24,563 nucleotides of DNA from a virus. The position numbers were made by a program, and so were the translations under genes. Within the stretch, counting starts at the first letter, position 1; the number at the start of each line of letters is the position of its first letter. The stretch covers positions 1 through 24,563 of the IMG/VR virus record IMGVR_UViG_3300006026_000093; one strand, 5' to 3'. The notes beneath the pieces were generated by a model. That model worked only from the letters and a program-made list of their open reading frames with translations, ran no database searches and was not told where the DNA came from. This document shows positions 1 to 7,859 of the stretch, one piece after another.

Positions 1-2
1 AG

Positions 3-404
3 TCATGGGACCCGCTTGCGAGGAGTCGCCGGAAGGACCCGCCCGCCGTACGTGTAGGTGGTCGCGTCCTGGCGCGGCCTCATCCGCTCATTGATGATCC
101 CAAACCGCTTGGAGAAATTATTCACGGCGCGGCAGAACGATTGATGGTTGAGCCCATGACGCCTTGCAAACTCCTTCTGCTTGAACTCCCTGAACTGAGT
201 GGGATCAGTCACCCATGATGACGCGAGTGCTCGGTAGCGGATGTTTTGTCGCGACTGGCTGGCGTATCCCCCGCGAACCCAATCCATCATGCCGACAAAT
301 CCAGCCTGCGCGATGTCACGCGCGGCCGTTGATTGATCGACAGACTCGCTCAGCTCATCGGTGTGGACTGGGACAGGTCGGCCATTTTCGAATCCGTGGT
401 GCAT
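3..404 (-). CDS. Hypothetical phage protein with possible helix-turn-helix
   Basis: A 133-residue protein if translation starts at the ATG at 404. An upstream in-frame ATG at 476 would run through the palindrome beside attP and is less likely. The middle of the protein (TQFREFKQKEFARRHGLNHQ and following) looks like a short helix-turn-helix, which suggests DNA binding, but I recognise no family. It lies on the far side of attP from the integrase and is transcribed away from it. Its stop codon overlaps the start codon of a next minus-strand gene (ATGA at 3-6) that runs out of the window, so it probably opens another operon. The palindrome at 463-480 lies 59 bp upstream and could be its operator. 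Confidence 0.6.
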   Translation of the reverse strand: MHHGFENGRPVPVHTDELSESVDQSTAARDIAQAGFVGMMDWVRGGYASQSRQNIRYRALASSWVTDPTQFREFKQKEFARRHGLNHQSFCRAVNNFSKRFGIINERMRPRQDATTYTYGGRVLPATPRKRVP

Positions 405-431
405 ACGTTCCGAGGTCAGCCTGAAAATTAG

Positions 432-449
432 CACCAAATCAGAACCAGT
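432..449 (+). promoter_or_regulatory. Putative integrase arm-type site, left (P arm)
   Basis: CACCAAATCAGAACCAGT here closely matches CACCTAAATCAGCACCAGT at 631-649, in the same orientation, with the tRNA-derived core between them. Paired direct repeats on both sides of a core are typical of tyrosine-integrase arm-binding sites. Assignment is by position and repeat only. Confidence 0.5.
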
Positions 450-462
450 AAACCCAAAGAGC

Positions 463-480
463 CAAATTGTTAACAATTTG
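463..480. repeat. Perfect 18-bp palindrome beside attP core
   Basis: CAAATTGTTAACAATTTG is a perfect dyad ending 10 bp before the tRNA-derived core. It could be an operator for a dimeric repressor controlling the minus-strand gene to its left or the integrase to its right, or a site for an integration or excision accessory factor. No T-run makes a terminator less likely. Confidence 0.6.
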
Positions 481-490
481 AAGGATTTCC

Positions 491-537
491 GTTCATTCGT
501 AATGAACGGGTCATCAGTTCGAATCTGATCGCTGGCT
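491..537 (+). other. attP core: 3' half of tRNA-Thr(CGU)
   Basis: This segment folds as the 3' half of a tRNA. It has an anticodon arm with stem GTTCA/TGAAC and loop TTCGTAA (anticodon CGT), a 5-nt variable region, a T arm ATCAG-TTCGAAT-CTGAT and an acceptor strand CGCTGGC plus discriminator T. No D arm or 5' acceptor strand precedes it, so it is not a working tRNA gene. Temperate phages commonly integrate into tRNA 3' ends and carry this part in attP. The adjacent integrase and flanking direct repeats support that role. Confidence 0.8.
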
Positions 538-630
538 TTCTTTTTGTGCCTTTTCTGGTGTTTTTTTGGATTATTAAGACACGTCCATTGATCACCCCCG
601 CCTATCTATGCACAGTCAGGCAGCAAACAT

Positions 631-649
631 CACCTAAATCAGCACCAGT
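631..649 (+). promoter_or_regulatory. Putative integrase arm-type site, right (P' arm)
   Basis: CACCTAAATCAGCACCAGT repeats the element at 432-449 and is followed by a partial second copy, CAGCACCGG. It ends 14 bp before the integrase start codon, so integrase binding here could repress its own gene. Confidence 0.5.
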
Positions 650-663
650 CAGCACCGGATTGG

Positions 664-1824
664 ATGACTATCAAGCCCACCCAAAAAAACGGCAGGAAGC
701 AATGGCGCGTGTCATGGCAGGAGTGCGATACGCAGCGCCGGAAGTTTTTCGGAACGAAATCAGAGGCGATTCAGTTTTCCGAGACACTCCATGCTGGCGA
801 CAGCTCATTTGCTCGATGGATGGCGCTGCCAGAATCGGCGCGCATGGAGGCAATCGTCAGTGCTGAGCGGGCTCAGGATGATGGGTTTTCGTTGGTCGAG
901 GCGGTGGACTATTTCGCGCGGCGGGCGGGCGTGATCGACGTTGAGGCGCGGCGGGCATGGGCGCAGTATCTGGCGGTCAAAAGGGAGATCCGAGGTGCCT
1001 CTGCTGAGTCCCTCAAAAATGCGCGCATTGCGGGTCGCTTCGTGGATGAAATCCCCTCCTTATCGGTGTCGTCTATCTCATCCGATCAGATAGAGCAATG
1101 GATCACCACCCACGACTGGTCGCCCTCATCGATCAACACGTTCCGCGCACAGTTGGGAGCGTTTTTGACCTGGTGCATCGGCAAGGGATATCTCGACAAA
1201 TCCCCTCTGACATCGATCCCGAAAGCACTGGAGACGGAGACAGAGGTTGGCATCCTGTCAGTCAGTCAGTCCGAGCAACTCATGCGCGCGTGCGAAACGC
1301 ATGATCGCGACCTTATACCGATTGCCGCGCTTGGTTTATTCTGCGGCCTACGCCCCAGTGAGTGCCACCGCCTCACATGGGACGACATCAACCTGCCTCA
1401 CAAAATCATCACCATGCGCGGCGCTACCGCGCGGAAGACTCGCAAGGGCCGCATGATCCACATCACCCCCAATGCCGAAGCATGGCTCGCGCTGGGTGGC
1501 AAGATGGCCCCGCAAAACTTCCGTCGGCGGTGGGATTGCGTCCGCGAATCCGCCGGGCTCATCAAGCGAATCCGCATCGAAAATCAGCGGCGCTACGAGA
1601 TCGAAAACATCCACTGGCCCAAGGACTGCCTGCGCCACTCATTCGCAAGCTACTACACTGGGCTGCACGGCATACCCGCCGCTGCGCTGGAATGCGGGAA
1701 CTCCGAACAGGTGCAGATCAAAAACTATCGCCAGCCCGTGGCAAAAGACAAATGCCAGAAATATTTCGCGATCTACCCATCGGGCGAGCCGGAGCGCGGA
1801 AGGGCTAAATCAAAACTGGCCTGA
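664..1824 (+). CDS. int: Phage tyrosine recombinase (integrase)
   Basis: A 386-residue tyrosine recombinase expected to integrate and excise the phage at the adjacent tRNA-Thr attP core. The N-terminal part (about 1-60) resembles an arm-binding domain, about 75-180 a core-binding SAM-like domain, and 195-370 the catalytic domain. Visible catalytic residues are Arg230 in FCGLRPSE, basic residues around 258-261, Arg324 in DCLRHSFASY and the probable nucleophile Tyr355 in KNYRQ. The first His of the usual HxxR is Asp321, and the later His/Trp position appears to be Asn346 (CGNS), both departures from the consensus. It is the only clear gene on the plus strand. Its end overlaps the converging lectin gene by 15 bp. 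I see no integron-integrase-specific extra domain, so I do not call it IntI. Confidence 0.93.
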   Translation: MTIKPTQKNGRKQWRVSWQECDTQRRKFFGTKSEAIQFSETLHAGDSSFARWMALPESARMEAIVSAERAQDDGFSLVEAVDYFARRAGVIDVEARRAWAQYLAVKREIRGASAESLKNARIAGRFVDEIPSLSVSSISSDQIEQWITTHDWSPSSINTFRAQLGAFLTWCIGKGYLDKSPLTSIPKALETETEVGILSVSQSEQLMRACETHDRDLIPIAALGLFCGLRPSECHRLTWDDINLPHKIITMRGATARKTRKGRMIHITPNAEAWLALGGKMAPQNFRRRWDCVRESAGLIKRIRIENQRRYEIENIHWPKDCLRHSFASYYTGLHGIPAAALECGNSEQVQIKNYRQPVAKDKCQKYFAIYPSGEPERGRAKSKLA

Positions 1825-2517
1825 GCCATCGACAAATCGACCTGTGCCTCCGTTGTAGAGCCACGACACCTGCGCGGCAGACAACTCACCGTCAAACAGG
1901 TAATACTCGTCCACCATCATTAGGTCGCCGCCTGAGACGCCGGCACTGCCCGAATTTATTTCGATCACATCCCCGTCAACGGCCATTGCGTCTGGGTGAG
2001 TCAACACCTCATCGTTGACATGCAGCACCAGTGACGTGTCCGTTTTTCGGATCAGGCAAAAAAAGTTCCATTGATTCGAATAAAGGTCTGACAGAGAGCC
2101 CGTCTCGCTGGTCCCCTCATTGATCAAATCAGCCTCCCAAACGCCACTGCCATATGAGACAACCTCAAAAGAAACCAATGCCCCACCATTCACAATCCGA
2201 GCAGGTGTGAATCGAGTGCTGCCACCCGCGATATGGCCAACCTGGAACCATCCGCAAATCGAAAACTCACTCGCGGAAATCGCGTTTGATTCGGTGAGGT
2301 ATTGCGAGACGCTGGTAAATTTGATGCATTGGCCATTGATCCCGTTATCGGTGGAGGGTGAGCCGAATTGGGTAAAATCATCACCCGCCACCACATCGAC
2401 CAAAGTATTCGGCGCGCTCTCAAATCTCCAAGCGTGGTCCGGGTTGCCGGGCGTGGTGCCGGCTGACGCAGCCGAAGGGATGGCATTGAATCCGTGCAGT
2501 TGCGAGATTCGCAGCAT
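1810..2517 (-). CDS. LamG/concanavalin-like tail or receptor-binding protein
   Basis: A 235-residue protein with the pattern of a LamG-type jelly roll: an N-terminal strand region with AWRFESAPNTLVD, FSICGWFQVG near residue 90, then WNFFCLIRKTDTSLVLHVND and a C-terminal segment MVDEYYLFDGELSAAQVSWL (a common LamG ending) followed by YNGG. Such domains bind carbohydrate, and in phages they are often found on tail-tip proteins that contact the cell surface. It is the last gene of the late block and starts in a 1-nt overlap with the stop of the preceding fibre gene. Function is inferred from fold pattern and position. Confidence 0.75.
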   Translation of the reverse strand: MLRISQLHGFNAIPSAASAGTTPGNPDHAWRFESAPNTLVDVVAGDDFTQFGSPSTDNGINGQCIKFTSVSQYLTESNAISASEFSICGWFQVGHIAGGSTRFTPARIVNGGALVSFEVVSYGSGVWEADLINEGTSETGSLSDLYSNQWNFFCLIRKTDTSLVLHVNDEVLTHPDAMAVDGDVIEINSGSAGVSGGDLMMVDEYYLFDGELSAAQVSWLYNGGTGRFVDGSGQF

Positions 2518-4379
2518 TAAAGATCCTCGCTCCCGTTGGTTGCTTTGTAGAGTATTTCGACGCCAATCAATTTCGCGTCAGTGGCCAGCGTATCCCCGAC
2601 TGCCGCCGCGTCTCGGTAAACCTGAAACCACGTCATCGCATCGGATGCCGCATCGGCGGGCGTAATGTCGCTGGTCCAGTCGCTGACATGATTGCGGCTG
2701 GCATTCAGGGTTGTGTCCGTGACGGTGCCGGCAGTTCCGAACGCAGCATCGATAACGGCGTTGTTCTCGACGCACACCGCCTGGATTCCCCAAATCACAT
2801 CCCCGCTCGTGCCGGCTGTTTGCCAGTGGACGCGCGCGATCAGGGCCGTTGTTGCATCCCATGACTTTGGCAGCGCGATGGAAAATTGCGCGTACTCATT
2901 CGTGGTCGCGTCGAAGTCGAGCGACTTCTGCATTATCTTGTTGGTTGCACTCTCCGCCGTGCTCTCCGCTGCTCCATTGGTCGTGCGCGGAATCATGGCA
3001 GCCGCAGGTATGACGATGCTCTGCAATCCGTCAGCCCGGCCGACGCTCGAAAATATCAGATCCCATTCGGTGTTTGAATTGTCCCATGCGAGTATCAAAA
3101 CTTCCTGCTTGGCGGTGTTCGCGCTGCCGGAAATGCTGATCTCCAAAACATCGTCACTCGTGGGATCCGTTGCGCCCTCGTCGTATATCCGTATCGTCGG
3201 ATTCGCACTCTCCGGCATGTTGATATGGATCATCACGATCGGCGCAGTCTCGCCGGGCGTGATTTGCTGGAGAATGTAATCGTGAGTGTAGGCACCCGCA
3301 CCCGCGCCCGGCGTGATCATGTGAGTCGTGATTGCGTGCGCGTCGTTCGGATCGATGTTTGTGGACCCAGCCGCACTGGGCGTGTATGCCGTCAGCGCAG
3401 TTTTCGTAGCGCTCACTCCATTGGTTCGATCCGCCAATTCATCCAGTGCCTCCTTGACCTCGGCAGGCGTGCTGGACCAGTCGCCAGCTACTGCTGGAGC
3501 ATATGGCGTATTTGCTCCCGAGATTCCTAGATTGGTCCGAGCGGTGGCAGCGTCGGCCAGGTCGGCCAGGTTCTGCGCCTTCTTGAGAAAGAGATTATCC
3601 GCCTCAGTCTCCGTGTAGTAGTCCTCCGGAGTGTTGAGCGCCGGAGAGCCGGTATCGATGCCGTGGGCTCGCACTGTGCAGGCCACCTGCGCCACCGTGT
3701 AGATGTCACCGCTGGCGTCCGTGATCTCCACCTCCAGCGTCGTATTGACCGACGAGGATGTTCCGAGCAGTTCGCAGAGCCCTTTTGTACGGGTCGGTAG
3801 GACACCGCTCCACCCGTCCGTGATCCTGGTCCAACTGGTTTGCAGCGTATGAGGTGCACGGCGTATCTCCAGCAGCAGCTTCTCCTTGTTGCTCCCATCG
3901 CCGTCTACCAATTTGGAAACGCTGATCGCACCGTCGGGCGTCAAAGCGTTGTCGTCGCTGGCACCCGTTGCGGCGGTGATGTCATTCTGCGCGCCCGTCG
4001 AATCCCACTCGATCTCATAGCACGGAAACGAGCCCGTGACGGCCACCGAGACTCCGGCAATGGCATCGAGCGCGGTCTCGATCGTCGCGGCGCTGGCGTT
4101 GTATGCTATGGCGGCGCTCTTGGTGCCGGCGTTGTATTGCAACTTGTAGGTGCCGCTGGTGGGATTGCTGCCCGGCGTGACAATGCCCACCTTGAGCGTG
4201 ACCCCGACAGCTCCCGAGTCGCTGTCAAACCCGCCCTGCCCGTCAGTCATGTAGACCTCGACCGGGTTGTTGTCTCCGTAGATCAACTGCGGCGCTGGGG
4301 CGTCGCCGCCTGTCTCTGATTTGACCAAAGCCTGCTGCGGGGATCGCGACCGATCGAAGTATAATTTCCTGGCACCCAT
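2517..4379 (-). CDS. Large tail fibre or tip protein
   Basis: A 620-residue, Ala/Thr/Ser/Asp-rich structural protein. The middle contains NLADLADAATARTNLGIS, a phrase seen in many phage tail-fibre proteins, and nearby TPEDYYTETEADNLFLKKA looks like fibre-shaft connector sequence. The N-terminal part (to about 240) may attach to the baseplate; the C-terminal 200 residues look like a beta-rich distal domain. It is followed by the LamG-like gene, so the two may form the adsorption apparatus. One of the five 15-bp late elements lies 16 bp before its ATG, and I see no good Shine-Dalgarno sequence. Confidence 0.75.
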   Translation of the reverse strand: MGARKLYFDRSRSPQQALVKSETGGDAPAPQLIYGDNNPVEVYMTDGQGGFDSDSGAVGVTLKVGIVTPGSNPTSGTYKLQYNAGTKSAAIAYNASAATIETALDAIAGVSVAVTGSFPCYEIEWDSTGAQNDITAATGASDDNALTPDGAISVSKLVDGDGSNKEKLLLEIRRAPHTLQTSWTRITDGWSGVLPTRTKGLCELLGTSSSVNTTLEVEITDASGDIYTVAQVACTVRAHGIDTGSPALNTPEDYYTETEADNLFLKKAQNLADLADAATARTNLGISGANTPYAPAVAGDWSSTPAEVKEALDELADRTNGVSATKTALTAYTPSAAGSTNIDPNDAHAITTHMITPGAGAGAYTHDYILQQITPGETAPIVMIHINMPESANPTIRIYDEGATDPTSDDVLEISISGSANTAKQEVLILAWDNSNTEWDLIFSSVGRADGLQSIVIPAAAMIPRTTNGAAESTAESATNKIMQKSLDFDATTNEYAQFSIALPKSWDATTALIARVHWQTAGTSGDVIWGIQAVCVENNAVIDAAFGTAGTVTDTTLNASRNHVSDWTSDITPADAASDAMTWFQVYRDAAAVGDTLATDAKLIGVEILYKATNGSEDL

Positions 4380-4395
4380 TTGCGAAAAAGGTGCG

Positions 4396-4410
4396 GAAAT
4401 TGACAGGCTG
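4396..4410 (-). promoter_or_regulatory. 15-bp late element, copy 1
   Basis: Minus-strand CAGCCTGTCAATTTC, exact, ends 16 bp before the fibre-protein ATG at 4379. It is one of five exact copies, all on the coding strand and just upstream of late genes. Probably a late promoter or activator site; the mechanism is inferred. Confidence 0.65.
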
Positions 4411-4416
4411 CGCAGC

Positions 4417-5217
4417 TCAGCCGTTTTCCGTCGGCGGGTCTACCGGATACGGATCAATGGTGGAGATGGCCACCGGAAAAACCTCCCCGATCGATTCGTT
4501 CCGGGTAAATATCATCACCCGAAAAAACTCCGCAGCGGCGACTTGGTGGAAGCCCACATTGCCAAACAGATAAAGCGTATGAGTCTCGCCGCCGGCGAAC
4601 ATGGCGCCGCTCAAGACCTCCGCATAGTCCGAGTTGATCGCGACTCCTGACCCGTACGGACTGCCGCCGGCATACACCTTCAGCGGCGCGGCATTGGTGC
4701 TGTTGCCGGAGGTATACGGCGGCTGGTATTCCGTCGCGTTGATGGTCGCGCGCGTTGACCATGCCTGCCCTGTTACCCACTCGGGATGCCCATCATCATG
4801 CGGGCTGGCGATATACATCTCTATCGCGTCGATCGAGAAATTCAGCTCCGATTTTAGCTGCACCCGCCAAGCGTAATCTCCGGTGACATCCGGATCCCAA
4901 TTGCCGATTCCACCCACGAAATCCGGCACGATAAAAACCTCGCCGGGATCATTCCATTTCCGGATCCGCTGCCATGCGTATTCCTCCGGCACCTCTCCGG
5001 GGCGGTATGTCAGATCGAATTTGCCGACGTGGATAAAATCCTTGATGATCGAATCCAGCCCGGTCAGTCCGTCGTCACTGATCGAAGGATCGATCTCGAT
5101 CGTCCCGCCCGATTCCGTCAGCGATACCCTGACACCGGATGCGACACCGCGCAGATTCCAGAGCGCGTTCACGCGCTGGGCCAGTGCGTTCCATTCATCC
5201 GCGCGTCCCAGGTCCAT
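4417..5217 (-). CDS. Tail-tip/baseplate-associated protein, unknown
   Basis: A 266-residue protein starting at the ATG that overlaps the preceding stop as TGATG; an in-frame GTG lies one codon upstream. The N-terminus contains RVNALWNLRGVASGVRVSLT, nearly repeated in the next upstream gene product, and the DNA behind it is a 28-bp exact repeat. The rest has mixed beta character with many Gly and aromatic residues (GAMFAGGETHTLYLFGNVGF) and no recognised family. Its position between tape measure and fibre genes suggests a tail-tip component or a fibre adaptor. Confidence 0.7.
   Translation of the reverse strand: MDLGRADEWNALAQRVNALWNLRGVASGVRVSLTESGGTIEIDPSISDDGLTGLDSIIKDFIHVGKFDLTYRPGEVPEEYAWQRIRKWNDPGEVFIVPDFVGGIGNWDPDVTGDYAWRVQLKSELNFSIDAIEMYIASPHDDGHPEWVTGQAWSTRATINATEYQPPYTSGNSTNAAPLKVYAGGSPYGSGVAINSDYAEVLSGAMFAGGETHTLYLFGNVGFHQVAAAEFFRVMIFTRNESIGEVFPVAISTIDPYPVDPPTENG
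5142..5169. repeat. 28-bp direct repeat, copy 1
   Basis: Identical to 5273-5300. It encodes the VNALWNLRGV segment of the 266-residue tail gene and probably arose by local duplication. Confidence 0.8.
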
Positions 5218-5402
5218 CACGTTGCCGATTCGATCGTCACGTTTGACTCGGTTTTCAAGATCTTCACGTTTCCGACACCGCGCAGATTCCAGAGCGCGTT
5301 AACTTTGCGCTCCAGCAGATCCATCACCACCGGCTCAAACGCGGGTGCCGGCTGGCCTGGCTCCACCAGTGGCAGCGGCGTATCGATCGGCAGCTGATTC
5401 AT
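5217..5402 (-). CDS. Small tail-region protein with VNALWNLRG motif
   Basis: A 61-residue protein starting at 5402, where ATGA overlaps the stop of the preceding gene. After a Pro-rich N-terminus (PLPLVEPGQPAPAFEP) it carries KVNALWNLRGVGNVKILKTE and ends in TIESA. The same motif opens the next gene product, so this may be a duplicated trimerisation or attachment module. Function unknown; it belongs to the tail-tip operon. Confidence 0.65.
   Translation of the reverse strand: MNQLPIDTPLPLVEPGQPAPAFEPVVMDLLERKVNALWNLRGVGNVKILKTESNVTIESAT
5273..5300. repeat. 28-bp direct repeat, copy 2
   Basis: Identical to 5142-5169, in the same reading frame relative to the encoded VNALWNLRGV motif. Confidence 0.8.
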
Positions 5403-6280
5403 ACCGCCGGCCCGCTCCTCACCGCGCGCTCGATGATGTTCCACCCGTTCCAGCGTCGGAGCGTACTGCCCTCCACGACGATCCTGGTAGAGTTGCCGAT
5501 TTGCGCAAGATACTCTGCAATGGTCGGGTCGGTCGTCTCGGACAGCGCGTTGGTAAATCCACCATCGACACTCACCGCCTCAAACGCCTCGATGCGCGGG
5601 ATGTCGGCCGGCGTCGAAATTCCCGGACTCACCCCCGGCAGGAAGTAGTCATACTCAACCTCGCTTGGGATGCTCACAGTCGTGGCTGATCGGCTCGGGC
5701 TGACCTCCTGCGCGGTCAACCATCCCGTGATCGCTCCGCCCGTCAATATGCGTTTCACCCCCACGACATTGCCGGCGATGCTCTGGATTGTCCGGCGGAC
5801 GGTCTGCGTGACGGTGCCGACGTTGTAGATATATTCGTTGTAGCGGATCAAGAGGAAATCATCCACCGCCATCCCGACCACGGAATCCAGGGTGAGCATG
5901 TGACGAGAGTTGGAGATGCTCGCCGAATTGATATCCACCTTAACGCCGGGAGGATTTTCGGAGTTGAACGCCGGCCGATACCAACTGTAACCGATCGACA
6001 TCCGGCGCGGCTCTGGAATCCGTGAGTAGGTGCGGGAAAATTCCACCACCCCGCCCTGCTGCACCGGCTGCAATCCCGACTCCTCCACCAGGTAATAGCC
6101 CGACTCTTCCGGGTGTGCGCTATCGAGCACACCGGGCTCATAATCGCTGGCGAGCTGGTAATATTTTTGCCGGAAAATAAACTTTTGCGACACGTCCGGG
6201 AATGGCCGCAACCATTGGCGCGCACCCGTCTCGGTGGGAGTTCGTAGTCCGTCGGAGGAGTCGATGAATGGCAGTGACAT
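5399..6280 (-). CDS. Tail structural protein, unknown (distal tail region)
   Basis: A 293-residue protein located directly after the tape measure, where siphoviruses usually encode distal-tail and tip proteins. The sequence is beta-rich with many aromatic residues (FIFRQKYYQLASDYEPG, MSIGYSWYRPAFNSE) and has no motif I can assign. AAGGA about 9 bp before the ATG at 6280 is a good ribosome-binding site. It is translationally coupled to the following 61-residue gene by ATGA. Confidence 0.7.
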   Translation of the reverse strand: MSLPFIDSSDGLRTPTETGARQWLRPFPDVSQKFIFRQKYYQLASDYEPGVLDSAHPEESGYYLVEESGLQPVQQGGVVEFSRTYSRIPEPRRMSIGYSWYRPAFNSENPPGVKVDINSASISNSRHMLTLDSVVGMAVDDFLLIRYNEYIYNVGTVTQTVRRTIQSIAGNVVGVKRILTGGAITGWLTAQEVSPSRSATTVSIPSEVEYDYFLPGVSPGISTPADIPRIEAFEAVSVDGGFTNALSETTDPTIAEYLAQIGNSTRIVVEGSTLRRWNGWNIIERAVRSGPAV

Positions 6281-6308
6281 CAGTAGGATTCCTTTTCGTG
6301 GTTGAGGC

Positions 6309-7859
6309 TCATTGCGCGATCACCTTTTTCAAAACGATTCCCTCTCCGGCCGCCTTTTCGTTGAGCGCCGCAATCTGCTCCTTCATTCCTTTGATCCCCT
6401 CCTCCATATTCGCGAACGGCCGCTCCGTGCTTTTGAGATTCGAAATCGTTTTCCGGATCGCGTCCGCCTGTCCAAACAACTCCTGGCTGCGCCCCACGTT
6501 GCCAAAATCAAACCGAGCCGATTCCGCCTGCCGTTGCAACTCCATCACTTGGCGGGCCTTCGCCGCATCCGCCAACACATCCTTGGACCCAAATCCGCCC
6601 TGCCGATAATTGGCCAACTCATCGAGGGTAAACATACTGCGGTCGCCCTTCGTCTGACGCAGCCCACGCTGCTGCGCTGTCAATTGCTGCTGCAACTGTA
6701 TAGACCGCTCCTGCAACTGCGCCTGCCTCGCCTTCTGGTCGGCGATCGCCTTCTCCTTTTCATTCTGCTTGTCGAGCAGTCGGAGCTTGATGTTGGATAA
6801 GCGCAAATCGCCTTTGATCTCGGAATCAGCCTTGCCTTTTATCATCTCCAGCAGGTCTGCCTCTTCATCCTTGAGCCTCGCGATACGCTGCGTGGATGTC
6901 TCCAAAGCGGCCGCGCGTTCCTGCTCGGCTTTGACAATCTTCGCAAGGATGGGGCCGAGTTTTTCCGACTCGCGAACCTGTTGCTGGATCGCCGCGCGCA
7001 CCTCATCGTTGCGCCCTGCGTCAGCCACGGCATCAAATGCCGCGTCCATGTTTTCCGCGATCTGGCCGGACATTTGGAGTGCCTTGATGGGATTCATCCA
7101 TGCTTCGGCCAGATCGGCCAATCCTATGCCATTGGATAGCGCACCGACGAAGGCACCCAATTGCTTGAGCCCGAGCAACGCCTTGCCAACCTTATCCGTC
7201 ACCATTGATAGCGCGCCGCCGAGATGGCGATTCAATGTGTCCGTCAACTCGACAATGGCGTCATTCGCGCTCGTGCTGATCACGTCCCCGCTCTCGATCG
7301 CGAGGCGCTTCAATTCCGCCAATCCATCCGCACCATCGCCGAGAGTCTGGATCAAGCCCACGCCGGATCGGCCGAGCAATTCAAACGCGATCGCGGAGGC
7401 GTTCGCACCGCCGCCCGCAGCCTGGATCTTGTTGGCTATCTGATCGAGCACCTGAGTCGTTGACAGCAGTTCGCCTCGTGCATCGCGGATCGCAATGCCG
7501 TAATCTTTGAATTTCAGGATCGCTTCAGCATCTCCCGCGTTCGCTTTGCCGAGATTCACGGAGAGCTTCACGAGCGCCTTGTTCATCTCCTCCACGGAGG
7601 ATCCGTTCTGGCTTGCCGCAAATCCCAGAGATTGGACCTCCTCCACCGTGAGCCCGACAGCTTCCCCCGTTCTTTTCAGCTCCGCCGCAGCATCGGCGGC
7701 AGATTTCGCCAACGCCACAAAACCCAGAACGCCCAATCCCATACCCAGCGAATTCAGCCCCTGTTGGAACTGCATCGCCGCCGCCTTGGACTTCGTAAGC
7801 CCGGACTGAAACGGCCGCGCGTCCAGCCCCATCCGCACAAGTATTGATTCGCTGGCCAT
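6309..7859 (-). CDS. Tail tape measure protein
   Basis: A 516-residue protein that sets tail length and is ejected with the DNA. The N-terminus (SILVRMGLDARPFQSGLTKS) is the usual start of phage tape-measure proteins. A small-residue hydrophobic stretch follows at about 38-60 (GLGVLGFVALAKSAADAAAE), then Ala-rich helices and a long charged coiled coil at about 300-410. It is short for the family, so the tail should also be short (roughly 75-80 nm by the usual 1.5 angstrom per residue rule). Its ATG overlaps the preceding stop by one base, linking it to the assembly protein. Confidence 0.88.
   Translation of the reverse strand: MASESILVRMGLDARPFQSGLTKSKAAAMQFQQGLNSLGMGLGVLGFVALAKSAADAAAELKRTGEAVGLTVEEVQSLGFAASQNGSSVEEMNKALVKLSVNLGKANAGDAEAILKFKDYGIAIRDARGELLSTTQVLDQIANKIQAAGGGANASAIAFELLGRSGVGLIQTLGDGADGLAELKRLAIESGDVISTSANDAIVELTDTLNRHLGGALSMVTDKVGKALLGLKQLGAFVGALSNGIGLADLAEAWMNPIKALQMSGQIAENMDAAFDAVADAGRNDEVRAAIQQQVRESEKLGPILAKIVKAEQERAAALETSTQRIARLKDEEADLLEMIKGKADSEIKGDLRLSNIKLRLLDKQNEKEKAIADQKARQAQLQERSIQLQQQLTAQQRGLRQTKGDRSMFTLDELANYRQGGFGSKDVLADAAKARQVMELQRQAESARFDFGNVGRSQELFGQADAIRKTISNLKSTERPFANMEEGIKGMKEQIAALNEKAAGEGIVLKKVIAQ

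Noticed and set aside
417-432. Sixth copy of the 15-bp late element
   Set aside because: CAGCCTGAAAATTAGC shares only the first seven bases and AATT, lies on the opposite strand and does not face a nearby start codon at the usual spacing.
491-537. Functional tRNA-Thr gene
   Set aside because: Only the anticodon arm, T arm and 3' acceptor strand are present; the D arm and 5' acceptor strand are missing.
664-1824. Integron integrase (IntI) driving the array
   Set aside because: The protein looks like an ordinary phage integrase beside its own attP, 18 kb from the array, and the IntI-specific extra segment is not visible. A role in the array cannot be excluded but is unsupported.
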